Source: Prevotella merdae (GTDB lineage Bacteria; Bacteroidota; Bacteroidia; Bacteroidales; Bacteroidaceae). Taken from it: a stretch of DNA of 64,000 nt. Within the stretch, counting starts at the first letter, position 1; every line of letters begins with the position of its first letter. The stretch spans positions 495,609-559,608 of the forward strand of contig NZ_LT985324.1 of NCBI RefSeq assembly GCF_900290275.1. Reading direction: 5' to 3'. Both the position numbers and the translations under genes were made by a program. Shown here in pieces: positions 23,944 to 31,335 of this stretch. The notes under the pieces are model-generated. The model worked only from the letters and a program-made list of their open reading frames with translations. It was not told where the DNA came from and did no database searches.

Positions 23944-24558
23944 TTATTTGTTGACTTCTTCCAAATAGGCATGGGCAAAATCATGCAATGTTTCATTGGC
24001 TGCATACAGAAGGCTACAGTCATGCACATGCTTGAAATTGCGGTTCTGTATGGTTTTGGCTATAGTATAGCCAGTGTCATTATTTGGGAAGAACATATAA
24101 ATATTCTCGTAATCGTCTGTATCAACTACCATAGGTATGAAGTTTCTTACATCAGACATAATGAAACAGTCGCAGTCTTTAGGAAGATTCAGAAAATGTT
24201 TCTTCTGGATGGAGAGATAAGCAAGATAATCCGTAAACTCCCAAAATAGACAGCAATGCTTATTGCTGTCGTCTTTAGAGTGGGCAACAAAAACATATCC
24301 TTTGTTATCCAATGTTATAGGATTTTTCATATAAAGTGGATTAATGAACTCTATCCCACCATTGACATTTCTGATGCCATACCCTCTATAGTTTCTGTTG
24401 AACGAGGAAAATTCAACAAAATAGAGGTTGGGAGAGATTGCCCATTTTTCTGTATTGTGCTGCTTTGCCAACTCTTTTCGTTCTTCGTCTGTCATAGATA
24501 CAAGGCGAAGATTACCTCCTAAATGACTGTATTCTACTCTTCTTTTTGAAATTTTCAT
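23944..24558 (-). CDS. Toprim-like protein, degenerate, next to the primase
   Basis: 204 residues. The second half follows the Toprim layout of mobile-element primases: FWEFTDYLAYLS (acidic motif, about 120-131), DCDCFIMSDVRN, then YMFFPNNDTGYT. In active Toprims the last motif is D-x-D; here the first Asp is Asn. It overlaps the primase gene by 4 nt. It could be a regulatory or structural partner of the primase rather than an enzyme. Confidence 0.6.
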   Translation of the reverse strand: MKISKRRVEYSHLGGNLRLVSMTDEERKELAKQHNTEKWAISPNLYFVEFSSFNRNYRGYGIRNVNGGIEFINPLYMKNPITLDNKGYVFVAHSKDDSNKHCCLFWEFTDYLAYLSIQKKHFLNLPKDCDCFIMSDVRNFIPMVVDTDDYENIYMFFPNNDTGYTIAKTIQNRNFKHVHDCSLLYAANETLHDFAHAYLEEVNK

Positions 24559-25595
24559 GTTCTTTGTTCATTAATGAGTTTGATAAAATCTTCCGTTGTA
24601 TTGCCTATGGCGAAATAGTCACTGATGTCTTTCTCTTTCTTGCTACCTTCCAATGGTAATTGAAGACGAGAAACATTGTATCTATTTTTGAAGTCTTCGA
24701 CTCGTTCTTTCGACTCCTTGATGCCTGTTTCATCTGAATCATACAGAAAGATTATTTCCTTGAAACGCTCAGAAAGTTCTTTCAACTTATCTTCCGGCAC
24801 CTTTGCAGTCTCGCTGTTGAAGGCTATTCCATAAAAACCATGAGCTGCAAGCGAAAGCACGTCTTTCTCACCGCCTGTTATGAATACACGTTCTCCAGAT
24901 GTAGGCAATTTGTTCCATCCGAAAATATATGGCTTGGGTAAGTCACCTGCATACATGAAACGATATTCAGACTTTGGACGATAAAATTTGATGCCAAGCC
25001 CTCCATTGAAGTAATATCCATATATAGGAACAAGTTCACTGCTTACGATAGTAAATTTCTTTCCGTCTGTTTTGACAAACGAACAGCTTTTGATACTTTT
25101 CACGTCGTATCTCAGCAGCGTTTTCTCATCTATCCCATAACGTTGCCAATATTCCAACTCTTTGTCCGAAAAATGCTTTGTTATAGGTTTGAACTCAGAA
25201 ATGGAACATTGCTTTTCCTTGCTACCACAGGCTATGACCTTTTTCAGCTTCACCTGTTTGCTATGAAAACCATCATCATAAGATGAAAACACATTGAGTT
25301 TCATATCTCGGTCAATCTGTTCAAGAAGTCGCTTGAAATCTGTGTTTAAGTTATAGTCAAGCAATTTGGCAACAATAACAAAACAATTACCACAGAATTT
25401 GCTATCACCGAAGTCTTGAAGGAAATAGTAGTAACTATCTCCTCCAGACTCGTTCTTATACAGACGGCAAGATGCCCTTTTGTCCTTACGATAAGGATTG
25501 CGGAAAAACTGGGCAGTACAATCTTCGCCAAGGTAGTGCTTGAAAACGTCAAGTCCTCCATGGGTCTTTTGCAATATTTTCTTAGCTTCTTCCAT
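24555..25595 (-). CDS. DNA primase with zinc motif and Toprim domain
   Basis: 346 residues. The N-terminal CHC2-like part has FFRNPYRKDKRASCRLY and FGDSKFCGNC (about 30-72). The Toprim domain has GGEKDVLSLAAHG and FLYDSDETG near residues 240-305, both with intact acidic residues. Makes primers for replication of the element. It has no helicase domain, so it must act with the host or another helicase, consistent with the loader gene just upstream. Confidence 0.85.
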   Translation of the reverse strand: MEEAKKILQKTHGGLDVFKHYLGEDCTAQFFRNPYRKDKRASCRLYKNESGGDSYYYFLQDFGDSKFCGNCFVIVAKLLDYNLNTDFKRLLEQIDRDMKLNVFSSYDDGFHSKQVKLKKVIACGSKEKQCSISEFKPITKHFSDKELEYWQRYGIDEKTLLRYDVKSIKSCSFVKTDGKKFTIVSSELVPIYGYYFNGGLGIKFYRPKSEYRFMYAGDLPKPYIFGWNKLPTSGERVFITGGEKDVLSLAAHGFYGIAFNSETAKVPEDKLKELSERFKEIIFLYDSDETGIKESKERVEDFKNRYNVSRLQLPLEGSKKEKDISDYFAIGNTTEDFIKLINEQRT

Positions 25596-25600
25596 CCCAA

Positions 25601-26311
25601 TTATAATTTATTTAAAAACGTATATTCATTAACCTTAACTCTAAAATCTATGTCTGGCATAACGATGATGTCGAACATTTCATTCATTCTTGCAGCTATT
25701 CTGTCTCCATACTTAGGGCGAATTTCTACGTTTGCAATGTTTGTTGTCATTATAGTTGGCAAACGAGCCTCGTATCTATAAGCCAGAATATCGGAAACAG
25801 GAGTGTATTCATTGCCGTATGAAGAGACAACCGTAGGCTCCAAGCCAAACTCATCTATACCAAGTATAGTGGAGTTCTTGTATTGCTTGAATGCTGTTTT
25901 GTCTTTGATGGCAACTTCACATAGCTCTTTAGCCGTTTGGCATCTAAAGCCTAACACCTTGTTCTCTGAAATCGGGTTAGGATCTTCAAGTTCCAAAGCA
26001 TTGATAACTTTTCTTATTGCCATAAGGGTTGTTGTCTTTCCATTGCCAGGAATGCCATTCAGCAGCAGACCCCATTTCTTTTCAGGTGAGACAAGCCAAT
26101 TGGCAACTGCTTCCAACTGTTTGCTCTGCTGCTCATTTTTGATGTAATGATGAAAACCGCTTTCCACGACTTTTTCAAACGCACATTGCAAGCCTCGCTT
26201 GCAAAGGTCTTCATCAATAGGCAGCTTAGAAAGATTGGGTATAGACTGCTCCTTCAGACGACTTAGGAACAAATCTACTTCCATTTTGCTTGCCTTGTTT
26301 AGAAACTCCAT
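25601..26311 (-). CDS. DnaC-like helicase loader ATPase
   Basis: AAA+ ATPase of the DnaC/IstB type, 236 residues from ATG 26311 (open frame to 26338). Walker A is GIPGNGKTT near 92-100. Walker B is TILGIDEFG near 150, followed by the sensor TIMTTNI near 192. A downstream HMGDRIAARMNEMF-like region (YGDRIAARMNEMF) is typical of loaders. Stop is 5 nt before the primase. Overlaps the initiator gene by about 85 nt. Together with that gene it forms a lambda O-P style pair. Confidence 0.82.
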   Translation of the reverse strand: MEFLNKASKMEVDLFLSRLKEQSIPNLSKLPIDEDLCKRGLQCAFEKVVESGFHHYIKNEQQSKQLEAVANWLVSPEKKWGLLLNGIPGNGKTTTLMAIRKVINALELEDPNPISENKVLGFRCQTAKELCEVAIKDKTAFKQYKNSTILGIDEFGLEPTVVSSYGNEYTPVSDILAYRYEARLPTIMTTNIANVEIRPKYGDRIAARMNEMFDIIVMPDIDFRVKVNEYTFLNKL

Positions 26312-27566
26312 ATTGATTATTACTTTTTGATGTTGCACTATTATTTTTATAAAGCCAATCTACAAAATGGCTCTTGTAATCTTGAATGTCCGTATGAGTT
26401 GTCTTTCCTCGACATATCATGTCTAAATCGAAATCCTCCAACCTACACTTTACAAGTTCAACTCTGGCAAGAGAGAACTTTCTTGCGATAGCTCCAAGCC
26501 AAAGCTCATCCTGCTCCAAAAGCTCCAGGAAACTTTCTTTCCTTGCTTTCTTTTGTTGGTTTTCTTTCTCTTCTTTCCCATCCAAAACTTCCAAATTCTC
26601 AACTTCTCTCGCATGCGCGGATGTTGATGATATATTTTTCTTTATTTCTTTATTTCTTATATTCTTATATGTTGTTACTTGTATGTTATCTGTGTGTTGG
26701 TCGTGTGTTGGCTGCATGTTAGCAGTATGTTGGTTGTATGTTAGCTGTGTGTTAGTTTGAGAATCATTATCAATGTAACCCATTACACCACAGGTGTTTA
26801 CATCCAAATTTGGTTGGTCGCTTTTCGAGGCGAAAACCAAAGCTTGCTGCACACTTTCACACTGAATGTTAGTTGTATGTTGGTTGTATGTTAGCTGTAT
26901 GTTAGAAGGTGCAAATCCAGACTGGTAACTATCATAATTACAGATAGTTATGATGTGTGGTCGGTTGGTCGCTTTTTGAGAAATTAATATTTCTTTAGAT
27001 TTCTGCAACTTCTCTATACACGTTCTGATACTCCTGTCCGATATGTTGGTCGATTCTGTCAGAGACCTTCTTGTCACCATTATTTGACCTCTTCCAAGAA
27101 TATTCTCACCATTCGCAGAAGGACAGTAGTTAACATTCAACAACAGGTGTATGAACAGATGAAAGGTTATGGCATCCTTGTACCAACGCCAATCTTCTAT
27201 CTTACGATACAACTTTACCCAATTTGGGTTGAGTTCGTCCTTACCCTCTGGCTGAAAACTATCATACGCCACGACAGATATTGTTGTGTGATGTTTGCAA
27301 GACAAAACTTTTATCTGTTTGGTCTTCAATAACTTCTTTATGCAGGTTCGCACTGTCTGCAATGACAAACCAGTATTGTTGCACAATTGTGCATAGCTTG
27401 TGAGCATCTGTCCTCTCTTGATAACCACTTCCCCTATTTCCTTGTCGGAAAATGAGGCGTGAAGAAGAATATGCAGGTACAGAAGCACCATGTGCGAATC
27501 TTTATACCAACGCCAATCACAAAATGTTCTTGGCAATTTTATCCAACTATAATCCAAACCTATCAT
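26226..27566 (-). CDS. Replication initiator with two winged-helix domains and internal iterons
   Basis: 446 residues. The N-terminal half holds two related domains (WIKLPRTFCDWRWYKD... at 8-100 and WVKLYRKIEDWRWYKD... at 115-205). Each ends in a winged-helix unit (LSLQTVRTCIKKLLKTKQI and ISDRSIRTCIEKLQKSKEI). The middle is a low-complexity stretch with an 11-residue repeat (TYNQHTANMQ-like), encoded by two blocks of 11-bp DNA repeats. The C-terminus resembles DnaD-like or loader-binding ends. The layout is that of lambda O: an initiator whose own gene carries the origin. Confidence 0.75.
   Translation of the reverse strand: MIGLDYSWIKLPRTFCDWRWYKDSHMVLLYLHILLHASFSDKEIGEVVIKRGQMLTSYAQLCNNTGLSLQTVRTCIKKLLKTKQIKVLSCKHHTTISVVAYDSFQPEGKDELNPNWVKLYRKIEDWRWYKDAITFHLFIHLLLNVNYCPSANGENILGRGQIMVTRRSLTESTNISDRSIRTCIEKLQKSKEILISQKATNRPHIITICNYDSYQSGFAPSNIQLTYNQHTTNIQCESVQQALVFASKSDQPNLDVNTCGVMGYIDNDSQTNTQLTYNQHTANMQPTHDQHTDNIQVTTYKNIRNKEIKKNISSTSAHAREVENLEVLDGKEEKENQQKKARKESFLELLEQDELWLGAIARKFSLARVELVKCRLEDFDLDMICRGKTTHTDIQDYKSHFVDWLYKNNSATSKSNNQYGVSKQGKQNGSRFVPKSSEGAVYTQSF
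26681..26757. repeat. Seven 11-bp iterons, candidate origin block 1
   Basis: Units of the form GTATGTTRGYT at exact 11-bp steps from 26681 (GTATGTTATCT, GTGTGTTGGTC, GTGTGTTGGCT, GCATGTTAGCA, GTATGTTGGTT, GTATGTTAGCT, GTGTGTTAGTT). All lie inside the initiator coding sequence. Confidence 0.75.
26864..26907. repeat. Four 11-bp iterons, candidate origin block 2
   Basis: GAATGTTAGTT, GTATGTTGGTT, GTATGTTAGCT, GTATGTTAGAA: the same unit and period as block 1, about 105 bp away. Confidence 0.75.
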
Positions 27567-27567
27567 T

Positions 27568-27882
27568 CTAATTCACATTAAGTTCATCGTCTTCACATCG
27601 TTCAATAACGAAAGACAACATTAGATTACCTTTCTTTGACATTATCTTTATGTAATCTTCACAGATAACCAGTTTGCAGAATTTACCTATCATGGAATGG
27701 TGCTGGTGCCAATAATATTTCTGACCATTTATGGCACTCGATATTGCCTTCAGATTCTTCTGACATTCTTCCTTTTTCGGATGAGGATCATACAAATTAG
27801 GCATAATGTTGAACAGAAGACATTGCATCCACAAAGGTTTCTTAGCCTTATATATGTTTTTTTGTATTCTGTACATGGACAT
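27568..27882 (-). CDS. Unknown protein, 104 residues
   Basis: Not recognised. Basic and cytoplasmic. Its start overlaps the excisionase-like gene by 35 nt, and its stop is one base before the initiator start, so the three are surely one transcript. The start may be a later Met. Confidence 0.55.
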   Translation of the reverse strand: MSMYRIQKNIYKAKKPLWMQCLLFNIMPNLYDPHPKKEECQKNLKAISSAINGQKYYWHQHHSMIGKFCKLVICEDYIKIMSKKGNLMLSFVIERCEDDELNVN

Positions 27883-28162
27883 AACTGGAGAAGTAATCTT
27901 GTTGTTGATTGAAGAGAGTCTTCAAATCCGACATTTTATACTCTATCTTTCCTGGTCGCTTGGCAAATGGTTTAAGTCTGCCTTCCTTCACCCATCTACG
28001 CACATTACCAGTTCCATAACGTCTGTATGCCTCTCTTTGAGAACAGACGGTCTGTGGAGTTTTCTTCATCATTGCCACAAGTTTCGGGGCAAGGGCATCC
28101 GTTAGCTTGGCAATAAAAGCCTCATAAGCTCCACGGTCTTCATCCAATATTATCTGTACCAT
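27848..28162 (-). CDS. Excisionase-like/MerR-type helix-turn-helix protein
   Basis: 104 residues. The C-terminal half reads SQREAYRRYGTGNVRRWVKEGRLKPFAKRPGKIEYKMSDLKTL, the wing-and-helix pattern of small excisionases. In Bacteroidetes elements such proteins direct excision or act as early regulators. Overlaps the 28140 gene by 23 nt. Confidence 0.7.
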   Translation of the reverse strand: MVQIILDEDRGAYEAFIAKLTDALAPKLVAMMKKTPQTVCSQREAYRRYGTGNVRRWVKEGRLKPFAKRPGKIEYKMSDLKTLFNQQQDYFSSYVHVQNTKKHI

Positions 28163-28469
28163 AATAATTATTATTAGGATTATTCATATCAAAGAAGTAA
28201 GTTGGTTTGGCAGCTCGTTCTTCGGCAGTAGGATAATAAAGCGGCTCTTGGCTGCTTTTGTACACACCTGCCTTTGTGAGCATAACTCTTATACCAGCTC
28301 TTGTAAGCTCATACTTCTTTGCCAACGCTTCGAAAGCGCAATTTGGAGAAATAACCTTTTTCTTAATCATTTCACCGAAGGTATTAAGATATTCATCAAC
28401 CACCTTCATTCTTCTCAGTTGGCTTTTTGGAAAAACCTCCTGATAAATTTCAAGATTTTCTTTTGTCAT
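28140..28469 (-). CDS. Helix-turn-helix protein, first gene of the long operon
   Basis: 109 residues from ATG 28469. Contains AFEALAKKYELTRAGIRVMLTKAGVY (about 50-75), a helix-turn-helix-like unit. The start is preceded by a -7 box at 28492-28499. Upstream frame to 28652 runs through the promoter and is not used. By position it may be the early activator or Cro-like protein opposed to the XRE gene. Confidence 0.6.
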   Translation of the reverse strand: MTKENLEIYQEVFPKSQLRRMKVVDEYLNTFGEMIKKKVISPNCAFEALAKKYELTRAGIRVMLTKAGVYKSSQEPLYYPTAEERAAKPTYFFDMNNPNNNYYGTDNIG

Positions 28470-28491
28470 ATTACTTTTTTTATTAATTTTG

Positions 28492-28548
28492 CAAAGATAA
28501 TGGATAAACTTTCGAAAGAATATCCTTAAACTTTCGTGTGCAAAGATA
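28492..28548. promoter_or_regulatory. Operator-promoter region between the XRE gene and the long operon
   Basis: Minus-strand -7 boxes TATCTTTG at 28492-28499 and 28541-28548. A perfect palindrome CTTTCGAAAG (28509-28518) sits between the -33 and -7 of the first, and a half-site AAACTTTCG lies at 28528-28536. A near copy, CTTTCGAAAT, lies at 11619-11628 just upstream of the integrase. Confidence 0.6.
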
Positions 28549-28614
28549 ATAAAATTATTAATTACATATAATAAAACACTTAAATATATAAGAAATATTA
28601 ACATAAATAAGGGT

Positions 28615-28989
28615 ATGGATGGACTTGAATTAAAGAAAATCTTAATCGGCAAGGGCTATATGTTGAAAGACATTGCCGCCAAATTAGGAATGACACAACC
28701 TAATTTCAGCCAAATAATAAAGGCACAGGATATAAAAACTGGCACATTGGAGAGTATCTGTGATGTACTTGGCGTAAAGATGGATTTCTTCTATGGCGAG
28801 ACAAAGTATGCTCCTGTTACCAAACAGGAGCCAACCGAAGATGACCAAATGGCAACCGAAGACCTTAGCCAAAAGGTTCAGTATTTGCAAGGTCAGTTGA
28901 CAGCAATGAAGGAAGCCTACCGTTTCCTTCTCGACAGCCTTTCAACAAACGGCTCGTCTAATACTTTGCGTCAAGCAGCGAACGAGTAA
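28615..28989 (+). CDS. XRE-family repressor with coiled-coil tail
   Basis: 124 residues. N-terminal helix-turn-helix domain (LKDIAAKLGMTQPNFSQIIKAQDIKTGTLESICDVLGV, about 15-55), a linker, then a heptad-like tail (SQKVQYLQGQLTAMKEAYRFLLDSL) for dimer or tetramer formation. Divergent from the replication operon, with a palindromic operator in between; this is how a repressor keeps an integrated element silent. Confidence 0.82.
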   Translation: MDGLELKKILIGKGYMLKDIAAKLGMTQPNFSQIIKAQDIKTGTLESICDVLGVKMDFFYGETKYAPVTKQEPTEDDQMATEDLSQKVQYLQGQLTAMKEAYRFLLDSLSTNGSSNTLRQAANE

Positions 28990-29067
28990 AACATGAGTGT
29001 AAAATCATCTATCATGATTTCACTAAAGGTAATAAGAAAAAGTAATATACTATAAATATATATGGAA

Positions 29068-29084
29068 ATGTTTTACATATGTTT
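29068..29084. repeat. Candidate attR, 17-bp core
   Basis: Identical to 11564-11580. On the far side lie 100 bp of ordinary intergenic sequence and a terminator. Confidence 0.65.
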
Positions 29085-29183
29085 CCGATAACTTCACGCA
29101 TCTCCCATTTACAAAGGATTTTTTGCTGCGGCTCAGGGCGCAATTGAAGGATAATACTTGAATAGTGAGAATTAGTTAAATAT

Positions 29184-29220
29184 GAGGCAAGGGTCTTGGA
29201 AACAGACCCTTGCCTCTGCT
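29184..29220. terminator. Terminator-like hairpin right of the element
   Basis: Perfect 13-bp stem (29184-29196 with 29204-29216), loop TGGAAAC, followed by TGCTTTTATT. Confidence 0.75.
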
Positions 29221-29563
29221 TTTATTACGTACGTTCAGCACATTACGAAAGCATATACCAAATCACAAAAGGAAATGCTATTCTAAGAAGTCGCTTTTTG
29301 TAAAAATCCTTCATGGAGATTTTGACGGGGAGAAGAAGTATTCCCGTAATCATCACAAATAAAGGTACACATGGTCTGAGAAATGAGCCATATATACTAC
29401 CCCAGAAGCTCTAGTCTGGGTTTGACCGGGCTTCGGGTGACACGTTGAAGGGTCTGAGCAATGGACACATATAACCATAAAAATAGCATTCAGCTTTAAT
29501 ACGTCAAGCCATACATTCTTTTCATTCTTTTTGATTTAATATTTTAAAGTATACTTTGTCTAA
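29221..29563. other. Gene-free stretch
   Basis: No gene I can support. Only a small hairpin CCCAGA/TCTGGG near 29402-29421 and A+T-rich sequence before the ATPase stop. Confidence 0.5.
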
Positions 29564-31012
29564 TTAAATAAACAATTCATCCATCGTAATCTGTTTCTGT
29601 ACGATGTCGCTATGTTTGTTCTGCTTCAATCCGAAAGACGTAATCAATGTGAGGAGAAGCGATTTGGAAGTCTTCGTCTCTTCTGTAAAGATACGAAGTT
29701 TCTCCTGCAATTTCTCCTCATATTCCTTGCTGATTTCGAATTCGCTCTTGTAGAATTTCATCTCACAGATGTTGATGGTTTCATCTTTACGGTCTATCAG
29801 CAAGTCTATTTGAGTTCCCTTTTCTGTGTTGCTGCTTCGCCATGAGCAAACCAAGGTCTGTACTCCCGAAATTCCCAGGGCATGCTTTATTTTTTCTATA
29901 TGGTTTAGACAAAGCATCTCAAACGACAGTCCTGCCCAAGTATGGTATAGCTGACTGTTCTGGGAGGACGACCAGAAACTGGAATCCTGATACTTGTTGT
30001 GCTTGATGAACCGGAAGTAGAAGAGCGTATAGAAATCTACCAATTGGAATAAGGTGTTTCGCTTTTGGCGAATGTCGGAAGATATCTTGTTGGCTGTGCT
30101 GAATGGTTCATATAGACGGATGAATCCGCATTGTTCTAATTCTTCCAGTACAGTAGAGAAGGCACCGTTATCTTTTCCTCCCGATGCCTTGACCAGTTCC
30201 TGTCGGGTCATACCCATTCCTTTGGTAGCAAGGGCAGTAACCACGGCGATATGGTCGGCTGATTTCTTAAACAAAGCTCTGTATAAGTCGTTGAATTCAT
30301 CTTTCAGTTCTGCATTGTCTGCGAAAAACAGTTGGTCGATGTTCTGTACCAGACTTTTCGACTTATCCATCATAGACAGATAATAAGGTATTCCTCCCAT
30401 AACCATATAGCATTCTGCTATCTGTTTTCGGCTGTAGCCGAAGTGGTAAGCCTTGAAGTATTCTTCGCATTCGTGCAGGGTGAATGGTTTTACAATCAGA
30501 TGATGGGTCAGTCGGTTGTGCAAGCCACCACGGTTGCGAATCAGGTTGTTGATCATCCAGGAGGTGGCGGATCCGCAAACTATGAGTTTGATGTTGTTGC
30601 GCAGTACTGCCCAACTGTTCCAGAAGTTTTCCAGTGCAGGTATGAATCCCGATTTGGCGGTATCCATCCATGGCAATTCATCGATAAATATAACTTTCTT
30701 GCCTTCCGGAAGTGTTTCTATGTATTGTGACAGGGCATAGAATGCCAGCAGCCAGCTCTTGAATGTCTGCAGAGTGGTGGAGTGGGTATATTTTTGCAAG
30801 GCAATGCTGAAGTTGACAAGCTGTTCGCCTTTGGCAACTCCGTTCATTCCAGTCATGAAGAAGGCAAAATGATCCTCTACGGCTTTTCTGATGAGAAAAG
30901 TCTTGCCTACACGTCGTCTTCCATAGACGGCGATAAACTCTGATCTATCGGAGTTTATATATTCATTGAGAAGTTTGAGTTCTGCTTCTCTTCCTATCAG
31001 TTTCTGTTCCAT
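29564..31012 (-). CDS. ATP-binding protein of the archaeal-type/DUF234 family
   Basis: 482 residues. N-terminal AAA+ domain: Walker A GRRRVGKT near 31-38 and Walker B VIFIDELPW near 107-115. Then a winged-helix region (MGMTRQELVKASGG). The C-terminal DUF234 domain has a PD-(D/E)XK-like core (GTQIDLLIDRKDETINICEMKF). Such genes are frequent and mobile in Bacteroidetes genomes; their role is not established. The promoter is overlapped by a perfect palindrome, suggesting self-control. Confidence 0.85.
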   Translation of the reverse strand: MEQKLIGREAELKLLNEYINSDRSEFIAVYGRRRVGKTFLIRKAVEDHFAFFMTGMNGVAKGEQLVNFSIALQKYTHSTTLQTFKSWLLAFYALSQYIETLPEGKKVIFIDELPWMDTAKSGFIPALENFWNSWAVLRNNIKLIVCGSATSWMINNLIRNRGGLHNRLTHHLIVKPFTLHECEEYFKAYHFGYSRKQIAECYMVMGGIPYYLSMMDKSKSLVQNIDQLFFADNAELKDEFNDLYRALFKKSADHIAVVTALATKGMGMTRQELVKASGGKDNGAFSTVLEELEQCGFIRLYEPFSTANKISSDIRQKRNTLFQLVDFYTLFYFRFIKHNKYQDSSFWSSSQNSQLYHTWAGLSFEMLCLNHIEKIKHALGISGVQTLVCSWRSSNTEKGTQIDLLIDRKDETINICEMKFYKSEFEISKEYEEKLQEKLRIFTEETKTSKSLLLTLITSFGLKQNKHSDIVQKQITMDELFI

Positions 31013-31032
31013 CTCTTTCGTTATTTTCTGCG

Positions 31033-31088
31033 CAAAGATATAAGAAAATACACATTAGCGCAAATTATTTGCTGATAATTTGCGCTAA
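31033..31088 (-). promoter_or_regulatory. Promoter with palindromic operator for the DUF234 ATPase
   Basis: Minus strand: TTTG (31064-31061), 20-nt spacer, TATCTTTG (31040-31033). TTAGCGCAAATTA (31055-31067) and TAATTTGCGCTAA (31076-31088) are perfect inverted arms covering the -33. A related GCGCATATTA half-site follows at 31110. Confidence 0.7.
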
Positions 31089-31253
31089 CGGTGCGGAAAA
31101 GGCATATTAGCGCATATTATCTGCGTGTTTTTGTCTTTTCATTTAATACAGAACCATCGGCAAGAGGGAGGATAAACAGGGGCTACTGTTTCTTCGATTT
31201 GCCCCATTGATTTGTTTGATGGTTGATATAAAATACACTTTTAAGGACGACTT

Positions 31254-31286
31254 TTTGTGTTCTTTGAAATAAAAAATGTATCTTTG
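31254..31286 (+). promoter_or_regulatory. Orphan promoter pointing into an opposite-strand gene
   Basis: TTTG 31254-31257, 21-nt spacer, TATCTTTG 31279-31286. The first ATG downstream (31317) reads only MKRNLHIN before a stop. It may be the remains of a deleted gene, or it drives antisense RNA to the 31336 gene. Confidence 0.45.
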
Positions 31287-31335
31287 TATTCGGAAATATC
31301 AAATAATCAGATAGTTATGAAGAGAAATCTGCATA

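Larger units (their letters stand above)
11564..29084. mobile_element. Integrated plasmid-like or satellite-like element, about 17.5 kb
   Basis: Bounded by a 17-bp direct repeat (11564-11580 and 29068-29084). Inside: a tyrosine integrase next to the left repeat, a partition operon, an initiator/loader/primase set, an excisionase-like protein, an XRE switch and many small unknown genes. No capsid, terminase, portal, tail, relaxase or type IV secretion gene is visible, so it can probably replicate and segregate but needs a helper to move between cells. The right part is visibly richer in A+T than the flanking genes. The 17-bp repeat is not part of a tRNA gene. Its boundaries are an inference from the repeat plus the integrase position. 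Confidence 0.75.

Noticed and set aside
26681..26907. CRISPR array
   Set aside because: Units are 11 bp with no spacers and lie in a coding gene; no cas genes in the window. The 8-bp and 22-bp arrays fail for the same reason.
29221..29563. Remains of a transposase or a second att site
   Set aside because: I found no inverted repeats, target duplications or transposase-like residues in this stretch.
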